Assembly (NCBI GenBank): GCA_026874595.1
Contig: CM049315.1
Location: 13,516,664-13,580,663 of the forward strand
Direction of reading: 5' to 3'
Source of the DNA: Sipunculus nudus
Lineage: Eukaryota > Annelida > Sipuncula > Golfingiida > Sipunculidae
Length of the DNA: 64,000 nucleotides
Part shown: positions 34,681 through 48,024 of the stretch, one piece after another
Position numbering within the stretch: position 1 is the stretch's first letter
How the letters are laid out: every line of letters starts with the position of its first letter
Translations under genes and position numbers: made by a program
The notes under the pieces: generated by a model
Seen by the model: the letters and a program-made list of their open reading frames with translations, nothing else
What the model was told of the DNA's origin: nothing
Database searches by the model: none

Positions 34681-37107
34681 GCCTTAGTGCCTTCGTTTTA
34701 ACAAAATATCAATTTTTTAGGAATTCTGCTGGCTTCCATTTACTGTATAAGTAACCAGTATAATATATATACATTCAATACAGCAGCCACATTTCTAGTT
34801 CTCCTAACACTGCTGCATTTATACATGTGCTATTTACTCCCAAAATACGTTTACAGAATTTAACTTGCACACAATCTATCGTTTCAATTTTATTATAACC
34901 CCATATTTCAGCTCCATATGTTAAGATCGGTACAAGTTTTTTTTAAACAATTCAACAGCAGGTGGCATTTGATTACATTTATACTGTATACTATATATTC
35001 TATTTACTGCTTCCTCTGCTTGTGTTGACAAAGTGCGTAGTGCTAAGTTCCATGATAATCTGCTAGAAAACATTATTCCCAGATATTTATAGTCACCACA
35101 ATTTCTTTCCCAACATAAAAACCATCTTTTATCCTTTCTACAGATGCCTCCCCTTCTGAATACTACTGCTTATGTTTTCATCAATGTCATTACCATGCCC
35201 CACCTGGAGCAAAAAAAGCTCTAATATATCTTTTTGTTGTGTCCAACAGTGTCCAATAATAACAATATCATCTGCATTTAAAATCAACTGCACGTTGATA
35301 AGCTCTCATTTATATATATACCCTGACATGGTGACAGTTTAAGTTCTTCAATTAATTAATTCATAAATAGTTCATATGTTTTTAACCTTGAAAGAACTCT
35401 GTATAATCGAGCTTGAGGAATGAGATGTGAGCTCCTATGGCTATTTGGTCCATCCTTAGTTTATCAGAGACCACCTTCACCAGAAGACTGATCATGTAGC
35501 AGTTTCATTTTCCTGGTTGGTTTTACATTGGGTGCAAAATTAAAAATCTTGTACACCCATTATCTATACATCAACTGATAGCTAATTTTAAATAGAATAC
35601 AGATTTGACATTTTTATTAATTTTTATTCTGAGGAAAAAATTCATACTGACACAAATACATAAGTACAATAATGTACAAAGTGTTATTAACTAATTTTTT
35701 TTTGCAATTTCCAATGGAATAAGGACACAAGCTTTCATTGGTCTGATTCTTGGCCCTATGCCAGAAACGGTGTTATCAGATCAATGAGAGCAGGTGTTGC
35801 ATGTTTAAAATTTTGGCTGGATAGACAATGCAATAACAGCAGTCTGATTACAATTCTGTGCTTTGTGAGTACCCTGGTGTTCCTTCCAGGAAACCTTGCA
35901 ATAGAAAGCATCGGTTACACTGGAAATAATGTCTGGGACAACTGCAGTGTATAACTGCTGCATGCAGAGCGTAAGTTTTACCACCATAAAATTAAATAAC
36001 CAAAAGCTGATCTGAATAGATACATGCCCACATTGTAGATTAACACAATCTTTTGAAAATGTTATTAAAGTATACCCAAAATATTAACCATCATTCATGT
36101 CTTCCTGCTGTACAAATTGTTTCCAAAAGTTCAGAAAAGTAGTTGAAAAGGTAAAATAATTACCACTGTCAAAGAATATGAATAGAAACTGAATCTTTTT
36201 GAAAATTTGCATGAAATAACTGTGTTTTCTCATACATTTAAAGTTTTCATAGATAAACACTTCATATAAAATAGTTATACATGTATATTTTGATGAACTT
36301 TTGTCTGAAATGAAACTTTGAGTTAAATTATATTTTATTATGGTTTCTCTCCTTTTCCTAAAAGAAAAATTTAAGTTAACTTTTTGTAACAGAATGAAAT
36401 GTGCACATTTTGGAGTCAAATATATATGAACAGAGTAGCTACAAGGCAAAATCAGATTTAAAACTGCTTTGGATCAAACCACAAAGAAAATTTAAACATA
36501 TTATTTAGGCAAAGCCTGACCCAAAAATAAACTGAAAATCAATAACCAACAGAACTCTTGACAATTATAAAAATATAACACTAATTATTTTTTCTTTCCT
36601 CATGTGTTAAGGAATAAAGTTCCATCGTAGTGGTGAAATAAATATGAAAAACAATAATTAACCTAATATATAAAATTTGTTTTAAATACAGAATAGAATA
36701 TACAGAATGCTTCATAAAAACCTTACTACCTAAAGTACTGACCATTATAAAAGCTGATAATTTATCTTAAACTGATATTTAAACTAAATTCACAAAACAA
36801 TTATTTCAAAATAACTGATTATCTGCCATGATAAAAGACAAAGTGGAGGCTACAAAGAGTTGAAAAAATATACATGTGTAAAAGCAAAAGAAGTAAATTA
36901 CTGAAATTCTATCCAAGACCATGAAAAAGCTGAAATGGCATCAAACATAAGAAAGCTTTCAGTCTGATGAAGTAGACTTTTTGTAAGGTCAGTAAAAGTC
37001 TTGATCATAAAGAAACGGCATCTCAGATGTCTGAATGAAACAAAAGTCCTAGATTTTTACATCACATGAAAACATGGCAGATAATTCATCATGTTTGACA
37101 TATGGCT

Positions 37108-37121
37108 CCCCCCCCCCCCCC
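37108..37121. repeat. C14 homopolymer
   Basis: Fourteen consecutive C in otherwise unremarkable intron sequence. Confidence 0.9.
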
Positions 37122-37589
37122 ACCCTGTGAGGGTTTTGTTATGAAATAAGCATCAGCACAATCAGGTCCAACTGAGTGAACATATAAAGTTTACTGAGAA
37201 CATTCCTTACAATCCTGTCAACTTAAACATAAAACTCAAAATTAACTGCAAATTATCCAAGTCAGCACATCTACACTGATGATTGTTAAGAGATGTTTTA
37301 GAAACTGCACAAAAATAAATTTTTCTTGCAACTTGAACATTTCAAAACAATTAACACTTTTATTTAATTCAATTCCATTTACTTCAGTTCTATGAGAATA
37401 TTATTACTCTTGTTTTTAAGATTTCTCAGTATCCTGTCTTAAGAGTTCCAAGGAATTTTATAAATTATGAATATTTCTGTATTCTGATATCATTACCTAT
37501 TTAAAGTTAAGTGCATGTAACATACTGTGTAAGAAATGGATTATGGCATATTCTCAATTATTTTCAAGACTGATTTATATCATAAAATT

Positions 37590-38110
37590 TAACACCCCTC
37601 AGCATGAACTTGTGGCGATGAAATGTTCGAATAAGACTCCCAGTTTTTAGGGTAACTTAAAATGACCTCTCCAAGGAAGGGCTGTGCTTAAACAACATCG
37701 AAAGCCAAGAGCAATTTCAGAAAAACATAGCATGTTGCCGAATCTACAACTGTCCCTGCCTCCAGCAAGCTCATGATCCCAAGGTCATCTGTGTGGGTCT
37801 CCTGTGACCTCTATATCTAATCAGCACGGGGGCCTGAGGTGATTGATTATGTCGTCTCGTTAATACAACGTTCTCAATCAGTGCTGTCTCCAGCAATACT
37901 TGCTGTGCACAGTTTTAACCAGCTTAGTGTCAACATTACATCAGCTGAACACAGTTTACTTCATCTTGTGCCCATAGCTCTTCTCAGATCCGATTTGAGA
38001 TCAGCTTTAGATCTTGTCCTTCAGCAAATGCATGATGGGAGACTCTCCCGCTGCAGGTAATCCCAGAATCGGTGGTGAATCATGCCACCTAATTCACGAT
38101 CACTCCACTA
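37590..38110. other. Candidate conserved non-coding block
   Basis: A compact, repeat-free, more GC-balanced stretch in an AT-rich intron with CCAAGGTCA (nuclear-receptor half-site-like) and TGATTGATTATG. The 73-residue ORF inside it does not resemble a protein I know. Confidence 0.2.
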
Positions 38111-38406
38111 GCTGCCATGTGTATCCATCTCACTCATGTTTCTTTCTGTAACATTTTCTAATTGACGTGATAACTTCATCAGCAATAAAAAAAGCTCACC
38201 CCTCTCACTCAATAAACTATACTTGGTTCAAGCACAAATGTCTGATTTTCACAAAATTCCTATCAAAATTAGTTAGGAACACAAAAGCATGAGACATTAA
38301 ATGTCTAATTTTTGCTAAAATTGTTTAAGACCATATTTTGCAAACAACTTTCAGCATCTGGTTTACATGCTAATGCATTGCTAATTTTGTGTATAATATA
38401 AAATAA

Positions 38407-40292
38407 CAAGGCCTACAGGCCTAATGCAAACCTGTGCAAAGTTTAGGTGTATGAATGGAGGTTTTATTTTTTTAAAATTAATATTGATCCTCTAAGTCCT
38501 GCATATCTACCTTAGTCATTATGATTTCAGCAAAATGGACGTTTCTGACCTGCAAATTTCGGACTAGAAAATTTTAAAACCAGAATATGGGTAGTCGACA
38601 AGCCACTATGTGTATCCGCATAAATCAGAGTGTGACAGGTGAAGTGAGGCATGGATTAAGTGGCAAGGGGAATAGAGCGTGGTGTGTTGCATATTAGCAT
38701 GGATGTCTGCAGCTTAAACGTGAATGTAGGTGGTGCCACCTGTCATAAAATCGAGAAAATTGTCCAGGATGTATAAACCTGCAAAATTTCAGGTGGATAA
38801 GTCAAACCACTGCAGAGATATGAGTGATTTTATCCCAAGGCAGATCAACAGATGGATGCTTTGCATAAGTGGTTGCAGGTGGCGCCACCAGTTTTGCCTA
38901 TAATGAAGAGCTATGTTAGATCTATACACATGCAAAATTTTGGCCTAATCGGTAAAACGGTTCCCAAGATATGAGCTTGGACGTCTGCAGAGTAAATGTG
39001 AATGTAGGTCGCGACACCTGTCATAAAATCGAGAAAGCTGTCCAGGATGTATAAACCTGCAAAATTTTAGGTGGATAAGTCAAACCACTGCTGAGATATG
39101 AGTAATATTATCCCAAGGCAGATGAACAGATGGACGCTGTGCAAAAATGGTTGCAGGTGGCACCACCATTTTTAGTGTATGTTATAAAGCTATCAAAGGG
39201 CTATATTTGTGCAAAATTTTTGGCCTGATCGGTCAAACGGTTCCTGAGATATGTGGGTTTATGTGTGGAAACAGACGCACAAATGGACACTGGGCAGCAA
39301 GGAAAGGTCAGAGGTCAACCAAAAATGCAGGCGCAGCAGTTCACATGTGACCTGATGATAAACCCGATTCACTTAAAATGCAAACCAAGTTTTTTCAAAC
39401 AGTTGAAAGATATAGTTCCAATAATCTGGGTATTCTGCATCTAAACATTGTGTCCAGACGTCTAGACGCTGTGTCTAGACATCTAGACACATTGTCTAGA
39501 CACCCCCCAGAGCCAGGTCAGTTGCCATGGTGATGTCTGGACCCCACCTGTTTGTAATGAGTGACCTCTTGACTTGGCTGCATGAAGTCAAATCTGTTTT
39601 CAAATACAGAAAGCCTTTTTCAATTGGCTACAATGCTTTTTTAAAACTGTATTTACCCAATCTATTCTTATAAAACTGGCAGAACCCTACAATAGAATAA
39701 TTCTTGTAAAGTTTAAACCAATCAGCTGAACAGTTTCATCATAAATCAGTGTATAAGCTAGAAGGGTTTAAAATTACATTTTAGCTTGTAAAAATCACAT
39801 CAATGTAGGTGGCGCCACCAATACCTTAAAATCAGATATGACATATGTGACAAACATTGGTATAAAATTTGGTCGTTATAGCTCTAGCTGTTTCTGAGAT
39901 TTTAATTTTAATGTGCAATTTTGGACAGATGACTAAGTTCAACCTCCTGTAACTCGGCCATAAATCTCCGAACTGGAACCATTCGAACAAACTTGAGAGA
40001 GATTGTTCCAGGGATCATTTCTGTGAAATATTGGACAATTTGGCTGGACAGTTTCAGAGAAGATTTTTAAAGGTTTTTAAGCTTTTTCTCTATAAAATCT
40101 AAATTAATGCAAATACCCAATAATAAGCTCCAGGGCACCAAGTTTCACATGTGACGAATTCTTACATGTAATTTGGAGCTGCTAGCTCAGACAGTTTCTG
40201 ACTTACAGCCATTAACTGCGGAATGCCAGCCCTGGACGGCGGACGACGGACAGACGATGCTGCGCCATCGCATAAGCTCACAGGTTCGCTAA
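38407..40292 (+). mobile_element. Family-C element C2
   Basis: Same ends as C1: CAAGGCCTACAGGCC at the left and CACAGGTTCGCTAA at the right. Only about 1.5 internal units remain (gatgtataaacc at 38768 and 39044), which accounts for its shorter length (1.9 against 2.4 kb). The TCTAGAC cluster (39450-39503) and the 3' half are retained. C1 and C2 give the family boundaries independently. Confidence 0.75.
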
Positions 40293-40880
40293 TAAAAAGC
40301 ATAAAGATTTTTCTGTCTCTCTTGTTGAAATGTTTATGGTGACAGACCAACATCACCAATACAGTCCTACCCCAGTGAGCTTTAGTACAATAATAGTGAT
40401 GTCATACCCATACAGCTGATCTAGCAGTGACTGATGTTGTCACATCTTTGAATAAGTAAGTTTGTCTGTCAAATCTCAGACAGTAAACATTGAATTTATG
40501 GTAAATTTTTATTTTTTTTTATTTGTTTTCTCATATGATGAAAGTTCAGATATTACTTCTCACCAAGGCACCTGAAGAAATTCCTCCTGCCACTACTTGC
40601 TGGACATATTTTTACTCACTTAATACTTGTATAATAATATTCATGAAAATAAGAAACATGCAGACCTGTGTACTGGTTTAGATTATAGTGAACTTATGTG
40701 GAAAGAATATTTACTCAATGAATTCTTTTCTTAAGGCTTTACCAAAACACCTTTCAAGAAAAATCTCTTCATATACACTACTTCATAAAGACTTCATCAA
40801 TTTTCCTGGATACATTATCATTTTGGCTTGGGTGATACCTCTTGGCTGTTAATATAAGCAGGGAAAGTCATGCACAGTCA

Positions 40881-41183
40881 GCTCTGGTGGTAATGCAAGC
40901 TCAGGTAGTAAAACATGCTCATGTTGTTGTTATGCATGCTCTAGCGGTAATGCATGTAAAGGTGGTAAAACAAGCTCAGGTGGTAATGCATGCTCTAGTG
41001 GTAATGCATGCTCAGGTAGTAAAACATGTTCATGTTGTTATGCATGCTCTAGTGGTAATGCTATGTCAAGTGGTTAAACAATCTCTAATGGTAATGCAAG
41101 CTCTAGTGGTAATGCATGCTCTGGTGGTAATGCATGCTCTAGTGGTGATGCACGCTCTAGTGGTAATGCGTGCTCTAGTGGTG
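40881..41183. repeat. 18-bp minisatellite, about 17 copies
   Basis: Degenerate units of GTGGTAATGCATGCTCTA with variants (AAGCTC, AAAACA). Many copies carry the palindrome GCATGC. Because 18 is a multiple of three it gives an open frame of Val/Met/His/Ala repeats, which I regard as a by-product. Confidence 0.88.
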
Positions 41184-42697
41184 GGCAAAGTTGTATACAG
41201 CAAGGAAACATTCTAAATCTTGAAGAGGTCACCAATACTGTGATACTAGTGCCAGCAAAATGTCAAATTACTTATTACACTACACTTATGTACATAATAA
41301 GAACCATTTTATAATAGCTGGTAGGTCTAGTACTGCATTCATCACTACACCAGTATATCTCTCTACCACTGATCTAATCATAAGTCTTATTGTTCAAGCT
41401 CGTCCTGCAAACAGCTGGTGTACTCTATAGCCATAAAAATAATGACACTTGTGATACATGATTGATTTCTACATCTTTCCTGCGCTTTTGACCCTGCCTC
41501 AGGTGATGGTATGTTTTCTAGTTTCCAAATAACCTAACAAATTCCTAAAAAGAACTGGTTTTTGACAACCAAAAAAATTCGAAGTTCTCCTGTAACTACA
41601 AAACTCAACTCTGTTTTTTTTTTATTTTCATGACATCTATGTATCAATTTTAACTGTATCATGAATTCAATTTTTTTATTTTCTCCCTCAGTCTCTCTCT
41701 CACTCTTTGGGTTATCTCATATTCTACCTGACAAACATTTAAGGGTGACTTCTAAAGTACTTTACTTGCACCATTTTTGTGAAAACAAAGATATTTTCAG
41801 AAAGCCTTTACAACATTCTGTTCGCACATGATACTTGTATTTCTGAATACATGAAATGGCTACATTATTCTAATTTAAATTAAGGGAACAGGTTAATAAA
41901 TTTCAACAAGTAATTTAGTAGGTAGCATTGCAAACTGATGAAAAAAGCATTGGATATGGGAACTCTATTCCTGTGCGGAAGATAGTGCTCAAATTTCTCA
42001 AGATGGTTAGCTGAAATGTTGGATCTTATCCAGTATTGTTCTCAGAAATGTTGTCTGACATCATGTCACTGTCACTTGTGATGTCATAATTCACGTTCTA
42101 CAGATGACCAAATAATCACATTATAAGTCCTTGTGGTAAACAAAGCCACCAAACCCAAAAAAGGCACATCTTAGGGTTATCTATACAGGGATTTAAACCA
42201 AAATTTGATCACTTGGAGATTTTTATACTCACAACTAAAAAGTTTAATTTTAATCAAATCCAGTCAACTGTTCTTCAGATATCTTGTGAATACACCCACA
42301 CACACACAGAATCAATTGTAAACAATACTCTCCACTTCTTGCAGGTTAATTAAGAATGACATTACATTTTATTATTAATGGATACAGACACGGCTTAGCA
42401 CTAGGTAAAGAGTTACAGACAATAATCTTTTTGTTGATCCTTTCTGATCTCATATTGATATGGTTTGAGATGGATTTGTACTTGAAAATGTTACATCACA
42501 GGAAACCTTTGCAAGAATAAGAACATCAGTTGAGCAGACTTTTCTTACCGGAATTTTATAGCAAAATAAATTACTTATACTGAATGTGACATTGTTTAGA
42601 AAATGTACATTCTTGGCATCAGCTAAAGTATGAATCCTTCTAATTAACAATTAATACACTAAATGGCATCATGTATAGTTATGTACATAAGTGTATA

Positions 42698-42955
42698 GGG
42701 GCACATGCCATATTTTTAGAAATATGAATATGGGCACATGCCATATTTTTTATAAATATGTATTTGGGCACATGCCATATTTAGAAATATGTATATGGGC
42801 ACATGCCATATTTTTTAGAAATATGTATATGGGCACATGCCATATTTTTAGAAATATGTATATGGGCACATGCCATATTTTTAGAAATATGTATATGGGC
42901 ACATGCCAAATTTTTAGAAATATGTATATGGGCACATGCCATATTTTTAGAAAAG
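42698..42955. repeat. 31-34-bp minisatellite, 8 copies
   Basis: Units of GGGCACATGCCATATTTTTA then GAAATATGTATAT, spaced 31 to 34 bases. The unit leaves both strands open (repeats such as MYMGTCHIFRN on plus, CAHIHISKN on minus), which explains the three overlapping ORFs there; no gene is implied. Confidence 0.92.
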
Positions 42956-44819
42956 TCAATTATCATTAAATATTACTATTAGCTACACTTATATTGTTAC
43001 TAACAGAGTGGTTTCTTTTCAGAGTTTTCAAAAGTAATCATGTTTATGGAGTGGATTTTATATTTCTGGATTGTATCCTGAGTGTCTATTCAGCCTTGAC
43101 ATTCCATCAAAGAGCACATTACCAGAACTAAGCTATATGTCCATTTGTATGGATCGATGCAGTGCTGATTCCTTTTATACCCTTGTCAATGCAGATTCTG
43201 GGTTTTTTGCATTTTCTAAAAGGCATAAAGCACCTTTCCAAATACATTTCTGCCCCTTCAGCTATATAATTTGGTTGGCAAAAATACATCTGCAGCCATA
43301 AACTGGATCGCACTCTGCCCCAGAAAAAACTGAATACTCACTTTCTTATTTCTTTGTGCACATTCTGAGCTATGAATGCATCTGCATCATACAAGTGGAC
43401 ACATAGCTTTATTGACATCTGCATGGAGTGAGATGCACTATATATGCATGGAGAATGACACACACTGTTACATCCAGAAAATGATATGATTTATGACCAA
43501 TCATGTACACTGTAGTGTGACTGCCAGCCAGTTTTAGGTTGCTGATGAAAATTAAAGACTACTGGCCATCAGCACTGGACTAAAATCGACAGGCCTGAAA
43601 TTCTACAGTGCAAAACCTCCCATGGGGACCCTGTGCACCCTTATACTTTACCAAAATCCACATCAATAATAATGAGGGCTGGAGATGGTCTGAAAGTGAA
43701 ACCATGCACCCTAATTGCACCAGTTAGGATGTAAGTGCTCCAGCAAGACATTTGCACTACTTTATGTCTAAAGCCCATTTTCTTTACAAATACTACACCT
43801 TGATATATACCTTATTTCTTCTATTTAAACTTTCCAGCATTTCTAAGGTAACGGAAATTTATTTCTATCAAATTTACTAGTTTACAGTACAAGTTATTCC
43901 AAATGTTTGAACTTCTTCATCAATTTACATTTTCAACACAACAAAATTTTTTTTTTCTAATTCTAAATCTCAGACTTAATGACTTACATAAGAGTATTTG
44001 TTTCTTTATAATTATAAAAACCCATATATATATATATAAAACACTGGGAACATAGCAACTCATTTATAAAAATAGGGAATTCAATCTACATAACAGTGTA
44101 AATTTTCATAATTTTTAAGGAACCTTAAGATAGAGTCTGTAATTCTCTTAATGTCAAGCAATGGGAGTTTAAATTTTAAATCCTGTGGTTGTTCAGTGCA
44201 TGAAGTGCTGTGAACACCCTAATACTACAGAAGTGAACATTTAGGGAAAAAGGGACTTGTAACAAGTTTATAGCCAGCAAAAGCTATGTCTCTCACCCCC
44301 GTACTGTGTGTCTGACTTACATCATCTTGTACTGCACTCTAAAGATTGTACACCAATAAATAAAATGTATGCTATACACCTTGCAATATTTTTGCCCTCT
44401 GCCAGCGCTTTGCAGGAAATTTTTTATTATTTTTCTTTTTCCCTGTGACCTGAAACAGAATACCTTATTAGCCCCAACGAGATCCAATATTGTACTCGGT
44501 TGGCCCGCGGACAATTTTCTACAATGTTCTAAAAAATATCTATACATACATAGAGACTTGAAAACTTTGAAAGTGGCCCAGTCACTTTGATATATCTATC
44601 TACATAGCACAAGCCAACACCCGCAGAGACCCCCATTTCTGCCATATCTAGATACAAGCTCGGCACTCCAGCTGCAGGAATTTGCCAATATTGGATTTGT
44701 CACTGGTTAAATGTACTCATCAAATAAGCAGATAAAGAGACGGAGTAAAATCCCGCCACAATGAATGGCCACCACCAAGCCATTGGCTGCTCCTATCAGG
44801 CTGCACTTAATGACCTTAC

Positions 44820-44891
44820 CTTGGAACCCGACTTGGCGATGGTCCCCAGGTTTTCAATCACTTCTTCTTTTGACATTCCGAGTCCCGTGTC
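44820..44891 (-). CDS. TRAP1: TRAP1 exon C (DTGLGM adenine-binding motif, lid start)
   Basis: Minus-strand exon of 24 codons, phase 0 at both ends, with a CTTACAG acceptor and an AAG|GTAAGG donor. It encodes DTGLGMSKEEVIENLGTIAK then SGSK. The leading Asp is the adenine-contacting residue (human Asp158), Asn of EN-L corresponds to human Asn171, and GTIAKSGSK starts the ATP lid. All expected HSP90 ATPase residues are present. The neighbours are 8.4 kb upstream (exon B) and 16.6 kb downstream (exon D). Confidence 0.97.
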
Positions 44892-45619
44892 CTGTAAGCA
44901 TATAACGCCAGAGTAAAACTCATTCATCAAAGTGCTGTTTATGTCAGAAAGCAAAGTCCACTGAAATGGGACCCCCATATATATCTAACCTAATGTGAGA
45001 TGGTTAAAAGACTGGAGGGCATGTTCACCATATCTGGCAAATCCCAACTGGTTCATAATATTCTTTTTTTTTTTGCGGGAATATTTCTCATTTCTCATAC
45101 AGCTACCTGAATATGCAGAAAGTTTGACATTCTGAGAGAATCAAAAGTTGTTTTCAAAATAACTTTTGCTGTTATTTCTTATTTTTAGATTTTGACTGAA
45201 GAAGGGCCAAAGCTGTATAACATCCTTTAAGGCTGATTGAATTCTTTATCTTCCTTAAAATTATGATCAAAATAAATGCACAAGTACCTCTTTTAACATG
45301 TTTACCAGATACATGTTAAGGGATGGTTCAAAATTTAAAATATAAAAACAAATGATTTATAACATTTGTAGGCCTTTTGTGTAAATATTTGCTCTATGCA
45401 TTTTTATTAATGTCATATAAAATTTGGACACACAGAAGGTATATTTAAGGTAAAGTTACTGTATTCATGTACTCATACTCCATTCTAAATCCAATTTATC
45501 TGACTCGACATAGTTCATGTTTTTTTTTTGTTTTTTTTTTTGCCAGTTTCTTTATCATATAAAATACACTTTAAATTTTATCTACTTGTAAAGATTTAAG
45601 GGATTACTAGAAATATGCA

Positions 45620-46010
45620 TTCCCACAGATGCAGGCCTCCGCCATGAGGGCGGTCCTTAATGTGAGATAATTAGCAACCCAAGTTTTAATTCCCTCATTG
45701 GCCCATATTCCCAGGGTCACTGGAGCACAAGTTCCCCTAACAAGTGTTTGCATTCACTTATTCTGCCAATATTCCCATGTTCAAGCAGACATATGTGACT
45801 GCACATTTGTGAATATTCCTGGATCCGGATCATGAGCCAGACCCACACCAAAATCTAATCGATTCTTCACTGGCCCATTCCCAAGGTGCCCTGAAACTTC
45901 CATGGGATTCCGTTCATGAGTTATCTTGAATCACACACATCAATGGAAATGAACACAAACCCTCCTGGCAGCGGCAATTAAAACACCAGTACATCTCAGC
46001 TACAGACTAA
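45620..46010. other. Candidate conserved non-coding block
   Basis: Relatively GC-rich and repeat-free, including CCGCCATGAGGGCGG and a run of 'tggcccatattccca'-like near-repeats (45699, 45764, 45871). It carries no ORF of note. Confidence 0.2.
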
Positions 46011-46174
46011 GATGGGACCTTTCTTTTTTCCCTTTTATTATGTACAAAGGTGCCCACAGTATGGTGGTATCTGTAAGATTTTCCTATACAGATTGAATGA
46101 TGTTGACTCATTGGTGAAGATTCTGGTAACTGATGTCAAAACATCATAATTCCCTTTTCATTTTATTCACTAAA

Positions 46175-48021
46175 CAAGGGACCTATGGGTCACGGCGCTC
46201 AGCTGTTATATATGATAAAAAATATGATTTAGAAATGAGGCACGTGCTGGTTTTGTGTGGTAATAAGTATAAGCTGTATTATGAGTTGTTGTTTAGCTTA
46301 TGTTTGATTTTGATAGTACCTTTGGAGACGGGGAAGAGGATTGATTTCATTTATTTTATTAACAAACAGAGTACTATTGTCACACAGATTTTGACTTGGC
46401 CATATAACTTATAAGCAGAATATATAATATAAGAGTTTAACTATTTATAAAAAAATATTACAAATATTGTCCCAGATATAATTTTTATTAAAAAATAATA
46501 AGAGAATCGTATGATTTTTAAAAATGAAATATAACTGAAATGATTATTAAAATAATATTAAAGAATATATTCATGAATGCATTCATGAATACATTTGGAA
46601 AGTATTTGCACTGGTATTCATATACTTTATTTTTTACCTAAATTCCCATTCTTTATGCAAGAAATTTTATAATGGAGTACATGTTCATATTCGTATTTAA
46701 ATACAATTGCAAAGTATTCCCTTCATGTCTGGTATTTATTCAGTTTTCACCAAACAATGGTGTTGAGAATTCAGAATGTACAATATTCACACATTTAAAT
46801 AATGATCATAAGTACCTGGTTTTATGGCTTTTATTTATATTAAAAAAAATAAATGTAATATATTCATTTTGGACTTATTTCACATCAATGTACACACTAG
46901 ACACAGTAGGAATCTAGATTAATATTATCAACTGTATCTTTGTCTATCATTAATTTCCTTCATATGATCCCTAATGATTAGTAATGAATAATATGATTTA
47001 CTTTTTTATTATTAAAATTGAACTGAAAAATGCCATAAATGCCATTTTCTTTAATTTGTTATAAAAAAACAATACAAAATTATTAATTTATTGTTTATTG
47101 TTATGTTGTTTTTCAAAACAACTACTAGATGAGTTGGGTTGGACACCTGGATCAACTGTGGCTGGGCATTAGCTGCCTGGCTGCCCCAGTGTATGCTTCG
47201 CTCAAGCATGCATAATCTGATGAAAGGTCAACAAGGTCAACATACAGGTGACTGAAGAGGGGCTGGATTAAGCCTGGGTCTGACATGGTCTCATAAAAAC
47301 ATTAATAAAAGCTACAATATTTGGCCAATTTCTTTCAGCTTTCTAAATTACAAAGATGAAATCCATATGTGTGCATAATATGAAAATTATATCAACAGTG
47401 CTCTTAGGAAACAAACGTGCCATGTTCAAAGTTGGGCAAAATTTAAGGTACTAATTTTATATTTATACTAATAACTTATAAAATTTTAAAAATTCAGAAC
47501 TAATTTTGGGTATTCAATTGAATCTTGATTAAATAATGTTACATCCCTGACAAAAAATCTCTAGCTTCAGCAAGCTCCTTGTTAAGGGAGTAAATATATT
47601 TCTTGATTTTTACAAAGTGCATTATGTTTGGGCCCATAACTTAAAACAATTACTCAATACTGACATCATTTCTGGCATGTACATAGGAACTATATAGAGG
47701 AATTTTTATGGTAAATATGAGGAAAAACAGATGAGTTGTTTTGATATTAGGCAGCCCTGAAGTGTGAAAATAGGTTTTTAATAAAAAAAATTGAGGTTTT
47801 TCCTTAATTTCTCAAAGGAACAAAGTTGTAAAGACCCAGTTTTCGGCTTGGTAGGAGATCTTGGGGACATCTAACACTATGCTGAATTTTGGATTCCTAG
47901 GTCTTACGGTTTCAAAACGTGCCACATCTACGGACGGACAGACACACGGACGGACAGACGGATGGACGACGGATAATGGACCACGACTATAGCTTAGATG
48001 ACTTATAGTCAGCTGAGCTAA
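46175..48021 (+). mobile_element. Family-A element A3, diverged
   Basis: Starts CAAGGGACCTATGGGTCACG then GCGCTCAGCTG and shares the first about 570 bases with A1/A2 at lower similarity; the middle is replaced or diverged. It rejoins the second-module sequence at about 47380 and ends with GACGGACAGACACACGGACG-type repeats and the AGCTTAG...CTGAGCTAA hairpin. Older than A1 and A2. Confidence 0.7.
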
Positions 48022-48024
48022 AAA

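Larger units (their letters stand above)
33232..35420 (-). mobile_element. LINE fossil (non-LTR retrotransposon), 5'-truncated, ATT tail
   Basis: On the minus strand the reverse transcriptase region is recognisable: a piece ending in NADDIVII (the YADD box, 35267-35279, with Y changed to N), then YLGIMF-like and LSWNLALRTLSTQAEEAVNR, then CNQMPPAVELF with LTYGAEIWGY-like sequence toward 34850, and near 34150-34060 a C-terminal ERICRYCETN...DEWQFLMKC zinc-knuckle-like segment. Several stops and frameshifts break it. The 3' end reads GAACTACAATAAATATTATT and continues as an ATT repeat (33231-33280). The style is CR1/L2/Rex-like; the clade is not certain. A MITE sits inside it. Confidence 0.78.
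28211..44819 (-). other. TRAP1 intron C-D, 16.6 kb
   Basis: It holds nested family B and A elements (28447-32642), a LINE fossil with an inserted MITE (33232-35420), a C14 run (37108-37121), a family-C element (38407-40292) and minisatellites at 40881-41183 and 42698-42955. Positions 35421-37590 and 41184-42690 are AT-rich with nothing recognised. 37590-38110 is less AT-rich and repeat-poor. 42956-44819 shows no gene. Confidence 0.75.

Noticed and set aside
36084-36449. 121-residue minus-strand ORF
   Set aside because: AT-rich intron composition; no family resemblance, and not needed for the TRAP1 reading frame.
40842-41216. 124-residue ORF (Val/Met/His/Ala-rich)
   Set aside because: It comes from an 18-base minisatellite; no recognisable domain.
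42691-42969. 92-residue ORF as a repeat protein gene
   Set aside because: It is produced by a stop-free minisatellite and is equally open on the other strand; no start context, splice sites or family match.
44796-44978. 60-residue ORF taken as a whole exon
   Set aside because: Only 44820-44891 lies between proper splice sites and matches HSP90; the flanks are intron read-through.
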